Shown: positions 45,710-58,870, counted from the first letter of the stretch. The stretch: 64,000 bases of DNA from Siphonodentalium dalli (GCA_032622095.1 CP136067.1:135785990-135849989); one strand, 5' to 3'. Numbers and translations are program-made. The notes: generated by a model not told the origin, from the sequence alone.

Positions 45710-46790
45710 ATATAAACAAGAGCATCGCTAGGGCGTGGCAAAATACGCCATTTAGCCATTTCGAATTGTACTATCGCAAAATAAAATAAAAATTTGAGCT
45801 TGCATTTGAAGAATATCTGATATACCCCTAATTTCAATGCAAAATGCGGTCAATTTCTAAGTCGGAAAATGCTCGTAACTCATGTGAAAATAATTAGACA
45901 GAACCTATATTCGAACTTGGCCTGTAGTTTTAGCTGGGAATTACACATACCAGCTTTCGTTCAGATCAAATAATAAAAACTGGAGTTATCGGTCGGAAAT
46001 CGAAATCGGTCAAATTCTAAGTCGAAAAAGGTCGGTAGACCTCATGTCCGCCTCTAAGTGTTGGCTTGATACGACCGTTGTTTCCGCATAAAAACCTGTC
46101 TTTAGTGCTAGTAAACCTACATACCAAATTTAATTTCATTCAGTACACATTTACTAAAGTTATGATCTGGAAACCTCAAATTGAAAAAAAATTCTAAGTA
46201 AAAAAGGGACATAACTCTGGTGAAAATTGGCGGGCGGAACCCGAATTCGAACCTGACCTGTGTTTTGCTGGGAGAAAGACACATACCAACTTTGGTTCAG
46301 ATCAAATAATCCAAACTGGAGTTATCGGTCGGAAACCAAAAATGTTAACAGACGGTCAAATTCTAAGTCGAAAAAGGGCCGAAACTCATGTAAAAATAAC
46401 TCTGGTGAAAATTGGCGGACGGAACCAGAATTCGAACTTGACCTGTCTTTTCTGCTAGTAAACCCACATACCAAATTTAATTTAATTTGGTTCACTCTAA
46501 CTAAAGTTATCATCCGGAAACCTCGGACGCACACACGCACGCACGCACAGGCTGATTATAATAGTCATCCGAACCCGTTGGGTCGGCGGACAAAAAGGGC
46601 CGTAACTCATGTAAAAATAATTGAACGGAATCCGTATTCGAACTTGGCCTGTACCATTAGCTGTGAAATACATATACCAACTTTGGTTCAGATAAAAAAT
46701 AAAAACTGGATTATCGATCGGAAACCAAAAATGTTAACGGACTGACGGACGGAAGACTGATTACATCACACGACCTTTTTTTCCAAAAGG
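45710..46790. repeat. Family I repeat block, diverged units of about 155-230 bp
   Basis: Recurring phrases are GTCGAAAAAGGGCCGAAACT, CGGAACCCGAATTCGAAC, TTGACCTGT, CATACCAACTTTGGTTCAGA and GAGTTATCGGTCGGAAACC, with ACGGACTGACGGACGGAAGA near the end. Frames up to 161 codons are repeat artefacts. Confidence 0.7.
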
Positions 46791-47065
46791 GCGTATAAAA
46801 TAATTTAGCATCAGTTCGTTATGTGGGATTATAATAGCACAATGTCACTTTAATTATGCTTGCGTGCATATACCTGTATGTTATAATATCTATAAACCAA
46901 GGTTATGCGCATGACACACGACACATACCATTCTGCTCTCATCAGTACCATGATTGAAATTACATATTCTCGCTATGGATATGCCCATTATGAATATACG
47001 AATCACAGGGGATGGCTTGTGGCTCACATAAACAATGTCAACGCGATGTTAGGTGACATAATTCA

Positions 47066-49280
47066 TAATCTATTCACAGTAGCCATCAAGGCTATATTTC
47101 TTGGCCTTGGTCACAATATAATGGCCATTTAGAAAGTATCAAGAGGAAATTAGCTGGTCACGTGACACAAGCGGCTGCTGCGATAGACTGGCACACCTTC
47201 TCGCTGCTGCCATGCTTCATTGTAAGTGCCCCGGATGACAGATAGCCGCTTTAGATTACGACATATATGGGACGAACTCTCGGACAGTCTCATCAATATG
47301 AGCGAGATTTACTGCAGTAAAATGGTCGTTAACTATTGTAACCCTAACTTATGACGATTTGTGGACAGCGCAGCTCGTGTCTGCCTGACAACAACATGGA
47401 GTTGCGGTGAGGGGGCAGCGATGCGAGATGTATTATATGTTTACGTAACGCTGCGTGGTTTGGTGAGGACGTGTTGCCACCCACGCGTTCCTTATAGCGA
47501 AGCAGTTATTCAGCAGTATAACACGATATTATTATTAGAGAGACATATACCAAAAATAGTTCGAAAATTAAGCCTATATTAATTGCACGATGTTGTTGCG
47601 TTTGTACGGCGAATATATATAGGGCGATGCGTAAATATTCATATGCTTCGAAAACACCCTTTATTGAAGTGATAGCAAATACGGGTTCCTTTTCATGTAA
47701 GCCTGTTTCTCCTGCAACGTAATTGATAAAGGGCATTTCTTTGCACACATTTCCTCATCCGGTAAATAAAAAGAATAATTGGGTCTCAAATTTAAAAAAA
47801 AACCTCAAAAATCGAAACGCACATGGTGACAAATTGCAAGACAAGTAAAACATAAGAGTTCTAATTTGCTGCCATTGTGCCAAGGAGTGTGCGAAAATCG
47901 TCAACAAAACGACCGCTCTAATTCGCATTGTCAATAAGTTTTAGTGAGGGAACTGTTCTCAAAGCACATATAGGAAATTTGACTTTGGTCGATCGGTTTC
48001 CCCATTTTGTCTGGAAAAACCCGCGCTAAATATAGAAAACCACAGACTAGTACCCAGTCGGTGACCTAGTCAGAAAGGAAGTATGACTGGTGCGCTCTGG
48101 TAGAGAATGGACAAATTCGACATTTGGGTTATGTTATGCACGAAACAACATCAGTTGTAAACATTGGAGCGTAAAAGTTAATGGACTGCGATTGTCCTGA
48201 TTGTATTTCAACCAACAGTTTGAGAAAACATTTGTTGCTTTTTGGTACACAATCCGATTCGATGGTCCCCGTGTCATCAGATTCCAACAACATCAACAAC
48301 AATATTTGTTTTCAAAAGACGCTTCAATTATCAGAATCGATTAATTAACAATAATACAAACCGTTTTTAACTCTATAGTATAAATTTTTCCAAAAACGTG
48401 TTATATATCAACTTGTTGTTCAACGCAGTTTGGTATCTAGAGTATGTCGGTTGGCTCGTCGAATATTTTCTAGGCCGCCGAATATTCTAGGTGGTGAAAA
48501 ATAATAGATTTCCAAAATCGATAACTCAGAGCTTTGGTGGGTGGGCTCCTCGACTCGAATCAAATATTTGTTTGTACCCGAAGCCAAAGAAATAGTAATT
48601 TAGGAGAGTTAATTCGGATTATGTATCTTTAAGATTTTTCGCTTTTATAGATAAAAAAAATCGAAAATCTTCCTACTTCCAGTAAAGGTTTTAGACTGAA
48701 ATGGGTGGTTGTATTCATTAAAAACCATGTCAAATACTATCGGTAGTTTATCATTCCGGCGTCAATGAAAGAGAGTTACACGTATATTGGAAAATACTGT
48801 AGTCTAAACGTACATACATACATACACACATACATACATACACTGCACGTACATACATACATAATATATACATATATACATACATTGCATGTCCCACAGA
48901 CTTATTGAAGCCATACCAATTCATCAACTATATATTTCTACGTTCATCGTTTTGCCCTGAAGTTAGTGAAACGCTATTTATTTTTGTTCCGTATAAACAA
49001 ATAACTACAAGCGAATGCTCTTTATTTACACATCCGGGCTGGATTGGGGGGGGGGGGTGGGTTCTCTCTCTTTCCTCTCTAATGTGATGATTCTTATGAG
49101 TAGAACAAATCGTTGTGAGGCACGCTTAGTACCTGTATAATTATTCCACGTTTTGTTTTTGGTTGTGGTGGCTAGATGTGATGGGGGAGGCTGTCACTGA
49201 TCAATCCATTGGTTTTAAAAGAAAACAATACATCTCAGTAGCTGGTGAGAACATGGGGGCATCAACGTTGAGTCTCTTTT
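47066..49280. other. Stretch without recognised genes
   Basis: A slightly more GC-rich patch at 47160-47490 (GCGGCTGCTGCGATAG, GCGGTGAGGGGGCAGCG) has no convincing frame. The rest is AT-rich, with a CATA/CATACATA run at 48810-48895 and a poly-G run at about 49048. Confidence 0.45.
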
Positions 49281-49559
49281 AATGGTATATGCTTTCAGCT
49301 ATTCCGTTGGCATGTATAATAGAACAGAATAGTCTGTATTGCTCGATCGTTTCATGAGAATGACGATCGTTTTATATATAATGGTATATTTCGTTGGCAT
49401 GTATTATAGAGCAGAATATTCTGATTTGCTCTATCGCTTCATGATATAGTATATGGCAATGTCAAACAAACAATGATATACAAAATATATATAAGAAAAC
49501 ATTAATGTGATGGTGCGTCAATATCTCCCCGATTTGGGTCCAAATTGTGGGAAGAAGAG

Positions 49560-49795
49560 GTGAAGTTCATCCTTTACTCCTGGCATCGTTGATGTATTTA
49601 TTAAGAGCTGTATTTATTCTGATAATGTCGACATTGTATTGAAATTTCCATTTCGATTTATGTCTTGGTAACTAAAGTGATACCAGAATATTTGAGTATA
49701 TATGTCAGTGAGTTCCTGCAACCTAATTTCCTTATATGCTTGACATTCAAGAAGGAAGTGCTGCTCGTCGACGACCTTGTTAAAACCAAACCCAG
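49560..49795 (-). pseudogene. LINE C-terminal relic
   Basis: The minus strand reads VVDEQHFLLECQAYKEIR near 49740-49790, the DE.HFLL.C..Y..IR pattern of the C-terminal region of CR1/L2-type LINE proteins, followed after a frameshift by NTALNKYINDARSKG and a stop. It is a short dead fragment from a different family than the one at 34842-36243. Confidence 0.6.
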
Positions 49796-50110
49796 GGACG
49801 TAGTCACAGGTGGGTGGGATGGCTGGTTAGCCCCCTACATTGGTCAAAAGTATCAACAGTTGAAATTTCATGCCTGACCAACATTGTTTGGATATGTTAC
49901 ACCACAAACAGGTCGAAATTGTTCCCATTATCTGATTTTCCAATCAGTAATTAATGGGGAATATGTTGTTTTTAGACCAACAGTAGCATATTTTGTCTAC
50001 TTTTAGGCAACCATCAGTTGGACATTTTCCAACTGGGGGTGTGTCAGATTACAAGCCTGCGTGTAGTTTGATTCAAATGGGGGGGGGGGGGTGCAGTTGG
50101 AAATGTCAAG
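49795..50110 (+). repeat. Dispersed repeat family L, another copy
   Basis: Starts CAGGGACGTAGTCACAGGTG and continues with TTGAAATTTCATGCCTGACC, GGACATTTTCCAACTGGG and a G run, then TGCAGTTGGAAATGTC. See also 54082-54300 with CAGGGACGTGGCGACATGGG. Confidence 0.5.
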
Positions 50111-50119
50111 TAGTACACC

Positions 50120-51480
50120 CCCAACGGGACCATATAGCTAGTCACTTCCCTGACCACATCTTCTGCGTAAGCATAAATGACGTAGTGTGCGTGGCGGCGT
50201 TCCCTATTATTTCAATATCGCACGGTATTCATGGCATATTTGAAAACCCTTTTTGCAACGCATATGTACCTTTGTGTTGCTGTTGTATTTGAGTACTTAT
50301 GACGTACGTGCTGACACGTTGGTTGAAACAGCTAACAAACGAAAGTCACGAAACATGTAGCACAATAAAAAAAATTATATTTTAAGCCTAACATAAAGAC
50401 GACTTGATGCTGGTACAGCAATTGGTAAAAACATGTTGACACGCTGATCCAAATAACCAACAAACCACCATAGTTGACTGTTGTTTCAGATAATTGTTGA
50501 ATACTGATACAACCACGGGCGATTAAATCTGACGCGAAGCTCTCAAAATTATCGCGAGATCCAGATAGAAGGATGTATATACACAACAATTTGTGGTCAG
50601 TCGATGACAAAATTATCCTTTTGGGAATTAAAGGCCAACAAACAAAGAAAGATATAACGTAAATAGACCGATGAATGGAAACTATAGAGAAACTAGTTTC
50701 GCTGGGTGGATACATTATTTAATTAAAAAGGTGGTAATTGAACGAGCTGTTTGGTGAAATATTTACACACCCGACGGACATTATTGTCTCAGAATTAGCG
50801 AAATTACGCACTTTGCAACGTAATTGGTTCAGGTCTTCGGGGGGAAACATCTTCGCGCACACGTGGTAAAACCAGCTCATCCGAGACCCTCAATGAGGTT
50901 CAAATTGGTGTGGGTAGGGAATTGAGATGTTCCATCATAGATAATTAGGGGTTCGCATTAATTGTTAATCTTTATTGATCCACCTTAAGATCCCTTTGGT
51001 GTATGTCGGTGTTTTTGAGGCAACCTGGTGCGCGTTATCATCGGTTGTTGAGAAGAGATCGCTGAATAGGATAGCTATCTTAATGACCCCCAATATAAAG
51101 ATCATTTGAAATGATAGCTTACAACAACTTGTTACCATGTGGGTTGAAACATTATCTTCCACCCAGTAGAGCTTGTGTAATAGACCACTCTCGAAGCTAT
51201 ACGGATTAGTTACCATTCAGTGGGTATTGATCGACTTCGTTACTTGGATCTTGACGAATCAGACCATCTACGCGATGTCTGCAATGAAATCGATATCCCG
51301 AATTTTTATGAAATGTATACGACATCATTAGCAGCACGTTCACTAAGTTAACAAGTATATCACAAATTAAATGGGAATCATATTACTATATATTATGACA
51401 CAGTTAGTCATACGAGTTTCGTTTCAAACAATGAATATATTGGAACAAATAATATATAAATACACATTAAGATGGAATTA
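50120..51480. other. Stretch without recognised genes
   Basis: A 127-codon minus-strand frame (50332-50715) is hydrophobic and low in information; I do not support it as a gene. Nothing else stands out. Confidence 0.45.
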
Positions 51481-51489
51481 ATAGAGGAA

Positions 51490-51596
51490 AACGTATACGA
51501 GGGAGAGAGTGCGAGAGAGGGAGAGGGGTGACAGAGGTGGAGAGAGGGGAGATAGAGAGGGGGAGAGAGAAGGGGAGTGAAAGAGAGAGTATTATA
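51490..51596. repeat. GA-rich low-complexity tract
   Basis: Irregular GAGAGAGGG sequence over about 100 bp. Confidence 0.85.
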
Positions 51597-51999
51597 CTGA
51601 CTTATATAGACTTATTTAAGCCATGCATTTAATAAAAGGCTTTTAGGCCACACGTCCCCAGAATAAAGTGACTTTTTTTTTACCGGAGGCTATCATTGAG
51701 TAAAACTTTGCTTTCAAATGTCTATGTTTTTTTAACACATCTAGCTTTATTGGATCAGATATCAGTATAATCAGTAAATTCTAAGTATTAAGTTCTCATC
51801 CGGAATTCAAAATAATCGGGAAATTCGTAGTCAACAAGCTTCATAACTCCGGTAAAAAATGAGTGGACTAAACCCAAATTCGAACTTGACCTGTATATAC
51901 ATGTAATATCCTCATACTAATAGGTTCATATTGGATGTAAATATTCACATAGGTTCATATTTGTTCTTTTTTTTTTTTTTAAATAAGCCCATATGAGGT

Positions 52000-52740
52000 T
52001 ATACGCGTTATTCAGTTAAATGGCGCGGGCCGCATCGAAAACACATTATATTTCAAAGAATGAATCTATTAAAGGTACGGTTGGCCTTGGCGGTGGGTAT
52101 CCTGTGAAAATATTTCCACCCGTCAAACACCGCCACAAACAGAAAGAACAACAAAATGTAGACAGACTTTGTCCATATACAAATAAGCAAAATCGCATAA
52201 ACAGTATGTTATTGTCATATATTTGACCATTGTTATGTAAACAAAAGCATAAAAAGTTACTTTTCTGGTGTTTGTTTATATTATGATGGTAAACATAAAG
52301 AGCGTTCTTTGTTGGTGAATTCCTGATATGGAACGAATAAAGAGCGTTTATGCCATTTGTGTGTGATTAGCCAGCAGCATTGTGCTGTCTTCTGTAACAC
52401 AATCAGGCTCTTGCTTAGGTAAAATATAGTAAATCTTTATGATAACATGCTGTTTACGCGATGGTCATGGTATATATGAACGAAACTGTATGCGTTTTAA
52501 TGTTTTTCTGTTTACGGTGATTGGAACAAATATAAATATTTTCGACAACTAAGGCCTCACGTGCCTTTAAGTCGTGTCGATGAAAACAGTAGATTAATAG
52601 TGCCAATATGGGATTATTTCGTATTGAAATAAGCAGTATACGGGCTTATTTTGAGCGCATTTTTCCTCAAATACGCTCTATATGGCCTTAAAATGCGACA
52701 AAATAAGCCCATATTGTGCTTATTTTTCGAGAGCAGGCTG
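52000..52740 (+). repeat. Family N, copy 2, split by a family B MITE
   Basis: 52000-52068 (TTCAGTTAAATGGCGCGGG...) and 52571-52740 (GTCGTGTCGATGAAAACAGT...) together correspond to the reverse complement of 16195-16450, with the MITE at 52069-52570 lying exactly at the junction. Confidence 0.8.
52069..52570 (+). mobile_element. TTAA-flanked MITE, family B copy 3
   Basis: TTAA-AGGTACGGTTGGCC to GGCCTCACGTGCCT-TTAA, 502 bp, inserted in a family N repeat whose other copy lacks it. Confidence 0.9.
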
Positions 52741-53200
52741 TTAAATCCATATACCAAATATGGAAACAATGATAACTAAAACTAAGTTTATCATCAGGAA
52801 AGAAAAATAATCGGCAAATTCATAGTCGACAAGGGCCACTACTCCAGTAAAAATGGGCAGACAGAACCCATATTCGAACTTGCGAGTCATCCATCTACCA
52901 AATTTGAAAACAATCGTATAACTGTAACCAAAGTTATCGTCCAGACATAAATATAATCGGCAAATTCTAAGTCGACAAGGATCACAACACCTATAAAATA
53001 GGCGGACCGAACCCATATTCGAACCGGACATGTTCATGTGAGTCATCCACATACCAAATTTGAAAACAATCAGATAAATATAACTAAAGTTATCGTCCGG
53101 AAACCAAAATGATCGGCAAATTCTAAGTTGACAAGACCATGTGAGCAATTCATTTGCCAAATTTCAAACCAATCGGACAACTGTATAAACCAAAGTTTTA
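52740..53200. repeat. Family I-related repeat, three diverged units of about 160 bp
   Basis: Units share TCGGCAAATTCTAAGTCGAC, GAACCCATATTCGAAC, CATACCAAATTTGAAAACAA and AACTAAAGTTATCGTCCGGA. They are followed at 53205-53300 by an AATAAAGAGCGTTT block as in families B and D. A 139-codon minus-strand frame over them is an artefact. Confidence 0.65.
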
Positions 53201-53586
53201 GATGGACGAACAATAAAGAGCGTTTCTTCTTAGCCAATTCCAGATATGGTAACAATAAAGAGCGTTTATCTCACTTTTGTGCGAAAAAAGCTGGACAATT
53301 TAATAACTTTGGCAGGTTTGTCCGCATCATATCAATACTGTAGACTAACATTTCTGGTCTTAATCGACATACATGTATCTTATCCCTTCTTGCAATATCC
53401 TAAAACATAAGTTTGGAGCATCCATGTCCGTTTAGCACTTTAGCGGTTGCAGGATTTAAACATCAGAGACGTGTCAACCAATTTCCCCAGCCTGAAATTT
53501 CGAATTGTTGTTATTTCTAACATGAACATTGTTTGAACAGTTGAATAATTACTCTATAGTTAGGAGAATGGGAAATTGTAACTACG

Positions 53587-53697
53587 TGGAAGCGTATTAG
53601 GTGACTTTAAAAGTCAAAATATCTAGACAAAAACTCTTTGAAAGTCGAAATTTTGACTTTGTATTTTCCGGCAACATGTCCCCAATACGCTTCCATA
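53587..53697. repeat. Hairpin repeat
   Basis: TGGAAGCGTATTAGG and AAAAGTCAAAAT pair with ATTTTGACTTT and CCAATACGCTTCCA. About 110 bp, possibly a small MITE. Confidence 0.65.
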
Positions 53698-54777
53698 TGT
53701 AACCCAGTTCATACATATAATATAGACAGCGCCTATTGAATCCGCTAGACTGGTGTCAACTATAGGCCATCGTCAACTACAATCGACCAGCAACAGAAAA
53801 AGAGTCATGGGTTTGAAACAGGTCAGATGCTACCGCGACAGCAGATAGAAAGCCAATAGGAAAAAGTCCTTGTCTCAAATTTAACAATCTTGAAATGTCG
53901 ATGGTATATGTTGTGTGGATTTATTTTAATGGTATAGGATTAGGATATCTGGCTATTTTTCAGGCCAATGATCCCAACCACATTGAATGGATTGGCGAGG
54001 ATGAGAGAGTGCATGAAACGATCCGATATAAAATGTAAGGGTCGAAGGCTGCAGTTATCAATTCAGGGCCATGCAGGTTCCCTGTAACTCAGGGACGTGG
54101 CGACATGGGATGGGGTGGGAGTATCACCGCTCACAGTAAGTTGTTGGAAATTTCATGACACATTAGTTGGAAATTTTAAACCACATGTAGGTTGAAATTG
54201 TTCTCTTTGTTCGGTTTTCGATCGAGAAATTGGTGGGAAATATGTTGTTTTATACCAACATCAGCATATTTGTTCTCCTTTTGGTCAAATATTGTTATAA
54301 AATGGCCGTCAATAATCTTGGTTTTTGTCTGTAATTCGCGCATATATCTCAGCCATGGGTTATCGGATCTGAATGAAATGTGGTATGGTGGTTAACCATT
54401 GTGACTATTTTCAAAAGAGTGGCAAATGACGACGTGCGCGACTCCCTTCTAGAGTTATCATTCTTTGTTTATCTGAAAATCTTAGGGGGTTTTATGTCCG
54501 TCTGCGCAGATAACTCAACGATGGTTTATCGGATTTGAATTAAATTTGTTATGAAGGTGCGCCACAATGACTGCTTTCAAAAAAGTTTCCAATGACGGTT
54601 TTTGTATTTTCTTTTCTAGAGTTATCCTTCTTTATTTATTTTAAATTCGGGCATCATGTGGGTATATGGCAGCACCCGAGGTGAAGCTCCTTATTTGATA
54701 TACTTTGATCACCGGAACCGGGCTGGAATATGACACAAAGGAACATTAGCAGGTCGAAGAAGGATTCCTGTCAATTG

Positions 54778-54799
54778 GGGGGGGGGGGGGGGGGGGGGA
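54778..54799. repeat. Poly-G tract
   Basis: A run of about 22 G; copy number may be unreliable in the assembly. Confidence 0.9.
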
Positions 54800-55012
54800 G
54801 GAAGTGTTCAGAAAATAAGTTCAACACACGACCTATTTTGTTTATTAAAACTTGATATCTGAACATTTCATAAGAGAACTACTCGTCAGTAAGAATTTTG
54901 TATAGGAAGGGTTAATATATTTAATTTTTGTTTGAATTTGGCATAGAATATCAGTTTAACATTTATACGTCTCAGTAATCTAGTCTACCATTATACCATA
55001 TACACCCCCCCC

Positions 55013-55503
55013 CCCCTGGTCAAGAGGTCCTGCCAATGTGCTATGATGCGGTTGGGTCCTGCTGAATTGCTATGATCATGTTAGGGCAAACTGATGCTGT
55101 TAACAAATAGAACCGTCATATTTTTTTAATTTCTATTTTTCCGATAATCTGAAAGCCATTGTCCGAATCAAACATTCAAAAACATAGTTATTGCGAAATA
55201 TTTTTAATACTGGTTGTAATAGTTGTTGACAATTGACTATAATCAAGATGGTTATTCACGTCGTTTTAGAAACACCATCGCAGGCATTATTATATTTTTC
55301 AAAAAATAATATGTTCTTGAACGTTTCATACGCACATTGGTTTTCTCAAATCGCTCGGAATAGGCAAACACCGCGAAAATGACAACTTTAAAAACAAATA
55401 ACGATACTTTTTCGCAACGGCATCAGTTTGCCCTACCCGCATCATAGCAAATCAACAGCACCACCAGCATCATATCATATTAGCAGGACCACTTGACCAG
55501 GGG
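55013..55503. mobile_element. Foldback element with arms of about 85 bp
   Basis: CCCCTGGTCAAGAGGTCCTG...GGGCAAACTGATGC (55013-55101) is complementary to GCATCAGTTTGCCC...CAGGACCACTTGACCAGGGG (55419-55503), with small differences. The spacer of about 320 bp is AT-rich with no coding capacity. Confidence 0.8.
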
Positions 55504-55595
55504 TGATACATGGCTAATAAGGCAGATATGCCCTCAACCATAAGTATTACTAGAAACATACGAGAGAAATATATGTTGTTGCATAAATTTCACTG

Positions 55596-56098
55596 TTAAA
55601 GGTACGGTTGGCCTTGGCGGTGGGTATCCTGTGAAAATATTTCCACCCATCAAAAACCGCCACAAACAGAAAGAACATCAAAATGTAGACAGACTTTGTC
55701 CGTATACAAATAAGAAATATCGCATAAACAGTATGTTATTGTCATTTGTTTGACCATTGTTATGTAAACAAAAGCATAAAAAAGTTACTTTTCTGGTGTT
55801 TGTTTATATTATGATGGTAAACATAAAGAGCGTTCTTTGTTGCTGAATTCCTGATATGGAACTATTAAAGAGCGTTTATATCATTTGTGTGTGATTAGCC
55901 AGTGACACTGTGCTGTCTTCTGTAACACAATCAGGCTCTTGCTTATGTAAAATATAGTAAGTCTTTATGATAGCATGCTGTTTACGCGATGGTCATGGTA
56001 TATATGAACGAAACTGTATGCGTTTTAATGTTTGTCTGTTTACGGTGTTTGGAACAAATATGAATATTTTCGACAACTAAGGCCAACCGTGCCTTTAA
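55596..56098 (+). mobile_element. TTAA-flanked MITE, family B copy 4
   Basis: TTAA-AGGTACGGTTGGCC to GGCCAACCGTGCCT-TTAA. Its right end (CCAACCG) mirrors the left end more closely than in copies ending CCTCACG, so this copy has better terminal inverted repeats, as does the copy at 13489. Confidence 0.9.
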
Positions 56099-56519
56099 GT
56101 GTTTTAAAAGATATCTTTTAAGTAAAAAATGTTGTAGTTTCTGAAAAAATTACTCATATTCTGTCCCATTTCATAGAAAATAATTGATGAAAAAGTTCCT
56201 GCATGGTTACTCTGACTCAAAAATATTATGTAATGCCCCCGAACTGATACATAATGTTCAGCGAAGAGATAAACCATCTTTAAACGTGTTCGACGACCAG
56301 GAACATTCGTCACCAATCAAATCTCTATCGCAAAGCGGTTTTGATTTTAAATTTGTTTAAACATATCTATCAACGTTTGTCTGACGGAATAAATTAGTAC
56401 ATGAGCTGTGGAAAGTTACAGTGCACATTCCAAAATCAGTAATCATTAAAAATTCATATTTAAAACTGAAATTTACGAAGAAAATAGGTATCCATTGTAT
56501 ACCGTTTTTTTTTAATATT

Positions 56520-56990
56520 AAACGGAAATGGCTCCAAATCTTTTTCTACGTAATTTGGAGCGACGGCTACGATAGGGCGATAAATAAACGAACTGTTGAT
56601 ATACCGGCTTCATATGCTCTGAAAAACACATGCCAAATTCACAGCCATTTTTCAGCTGTTTTCAACCCTCCCCCCCCCAGAAGTCAGACAAACGCCCTTT
56701 ATTGCTACCATATCAGGAATAGACTATCACGGAACGCACTTTTCTGTTCCATGTCGCGCAATATAATGGCTGTTTGGGTCGTGTCTGGGACCCAAACACC
56801 GCAGTCGCAAACACCGCATTCCCAGTTGTATGTTTCATTACTTCAATGCGTCTTTTGGGGTTACAGAATGCTCGTAGAAAGGTAGTTAAGATATTTATAG
56901 ACCAATTTCGATACTGAGAACAATTCAAAAGCGAATAATAGTATAATAGTATGTGTTTTTTGGATCGCAAACCGCCATGTGGCTTTAAAC
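56520..56990 (+). repeat. Dispersed repeat family D, copy 3
   Basis: Contains GATATACCGGCTTCATATGC, ACGCCCTTTATTGCTACCAT, GGGACCCAAACACCGCAG, CTTCAATGCGTCTTTTGGGG and GGATCGCAAACCGCCATGTG. It faces an inverted copy at 57225-57667. Confidence 0.7.
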
Positions 56991-57115
56991 ACACCTCAAC
57001 CATTTAATTATAGATGTTCGTAAAATGGACATAACCTCCTTCACTCATAAGTACAATAACTCCTGCAAAATATGTAGCTCATCCACTGTATGAGTTCCAG
57101 ATAGCAGCTATCCGA

Positions 57116-57212
57116 ATGTCTGAAGCGACCGTTTAGAGATTACATTAATGACGTAGGTTACTGAACGTCTGAAGCGACGGTTTAGAGATTAAATTAATGA
57201 CACTGTTCTCTC
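57116..57212. repeat. 53-bp tandem duplication
   Basis: GTCTGAAGCGACCGTTTAGA and GTCTGAAGCGACGGTTTAGA begin two consecutive copies. Confidence 0.8.
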
Positions 57213-57224
57213 TGATTCAAAATA

Positions 57225-57667
57225 TTAAGGCCACTTGGCGGTTTGCGCTCCAAAAAAATACACATAATATAAATAGTCGCTTTTTAATTTTCCCCGGTTT
57301 CAAAATAGTTCAATAATTATTTGAACTAACTTTCTATGAGCGTTATATATATGTCCAGAAAGACGCATTGAAGTCATAAAAAATACAAACTTGAACACGA
57401 TGTTTGGGTCCCAAAAACAACAGTCATTTGCACGATATGTAACAGAAAAGAGCGTTCCGTGTTATGGTACAAATAAAGCTAGAGCTCTTTGTTTCACTTC
57501 TGTGCGAAATATTGATAGCGGCTGCACATTGGCTGTGCCCATGGAACGTATTTAAAAAAAAGTTTATGAAGCCGGTATATCAATATTTCGTTTATTTGTC
57601 AACCTATCTATAATATACCTCTTTCCAAATTATGTAGACACACTTTGGAAGCTCGAATGAGCCATGT
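57225..57667 (-). repeat. Dispersed repeat family D, copy 4 (inverted)
   Basis: Reverse-complement counterpart of 56520-56990: GGCGGTTTGCGCTCC, GACGCATTGAAGTCAT, TTTGGGTCCCAAAAACAAC, AAGCCGGTATATCAATATTT and GGAAGCTCGAATGAGCCATG. Together the two copies form an inverted pair with a spacer of about 230 bp. Confidence 0.7.
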
Positions 57668-58429
57668 CAATTTAAAGCAAGCCCATATTTTAGAACAAAT
57701 TAATTGGTTTGAATAAAAAATTAAATACGAGAGTACCTCATTCTAAAATTTCCAACAGCTTTTGTTTGAGACATGAAGTTTCCAACTGTTTGTTTTATGT
57801 CTGGCGATGGGGTGGGTGTGACCCCCTGCCCCTGATGTTGTCTACGGTACTAGCTCGACTTTCCCATGCTAATTAAGTGTCCCTGGAGGCCTAATTATAT
57901 CGCAGAAATCGCACAGACAGACCATGAATTGTGGAGAATTTCGCAGAACTAATCGCGATGTTTTATTGGATAAGGTACATGTTAAAACATATTCAAAGCC
58001 GTGTTAACACCGTGTTAATTATTATCGTGATAAGATTGTAAATCCTGATTAGGGTCACGGAGGTGTTGTTCGGAGGATCGCTTTGATCGTTAACAATAAC
58101 TGATCGATTGGATTACCCTCGATAATATCTCTAACCATTTACACCTTACGATCTCTTGTTTGACCAAAAATCGAATTTTCACCCGTTACTTCTGTACTTC
58201 CTGTCCTAACAACTTCCTTTTAATGAAATAATCTACAGATTTGCACATTTTTGCCGACAGAGGAAACCGGAAAATTGCCCAAGAACGAAAGGGCATTATT
58301 GACCTTTTGTTTCCCAATTGTCTCGCCACACTATAGAATATAACGCGCTTTCATACCATCTATATGGAGCTACATTGTCTTCTGTGGGGAATAAACATTT
58401 CGACATGGGTCAATTTATTTTAAATGCTG

Positions 58430-58461
58430 CAACAACGCAGCTTCTGTCGTGAAAGGGTTAA
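58430..58461. mobile_element. Lone family C end
   Basis: GCTGCAACAACGCAGCTTCT then GTCGTGAAAGGGTTAA resembles the right end of the 29864-30114 element. No partner end was found nearby. Confidence 0.4.
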
Positions 58462-58599
58462 CGGATGTGCAAATGAAGTTTTTCATAGTTAGGAAATTGG
58501 TCTTCAGAGTATAGGAGAGGGTTCAGATGGAAACTCAAAGTCGGGAAACCCAATAATGACCCTTTACCAAGGGGAATAACTCTCTGTGGGGGAATATTG

Positions 58600-58870
58600 T
58601 CTTTTCTTCTGGTTGAATGAAATCGTTATCGCTGTATGTTATACGTGTTAAGTGTAGTGTTGTTGCGAATATATATTAGAACGAGATTATGACCATCAAG
58701 GTGTTTGTAACAACCTATGTTTGATCGCTGAGCGCTCTTTAACTAAGAGGTAACAATCAGATTGCGATCGGTAACACTTCTGTACATTTACACCTGACTC
58801 GGCAATCCTATCACAGAATCAGGCCCATTTCATAATTGCTCTGACAAGTTTCGTTTGAAGATACGTCTTT
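58600..58870 (+). repeat. Duplicated segment, copy 1
   Basis: Matches 59870-60125 with very high identity across GAGATTATGACCATCAAGG, GTGTTTGTAACAACCTATG, TTTGATCGCTGAGCGCTC and CTGACTCGGCAATCCTATCA. Identity drops outside the core. No coding frame. Confidence 0.85.

Larger units (their letters stand above)
44262..47065 (+). repeat. Segmental tandem duplication with nested insertions
   Basis: Unit 1 (44262-44930) contains, in order, CAACTTCTTAACAT, GTAACTAACTACCTTAA, ACTTTCAGCCA, GGCGCAGCT and family K. The same blocks recur from 44926 to 47065, but the second unit is split by a family B MITE at 45004-45505 and a family I block at about 45710-46790. Both insertions are absent from unit 1, so they came after the duplication. 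Confidence 0.75.

Noticed and set aside
46260-46745. 161-codon open frame on the + strand
   Set aside because: It runs through diverged family I repeat units; composition and repeats explain the open frame.
50332-50715. 127-codon hydrophobic minus-strand frame
   Set aside because: No motif, no splice or promoter context, and AT-rich DNA readily gives hydrophobic frames of this length.
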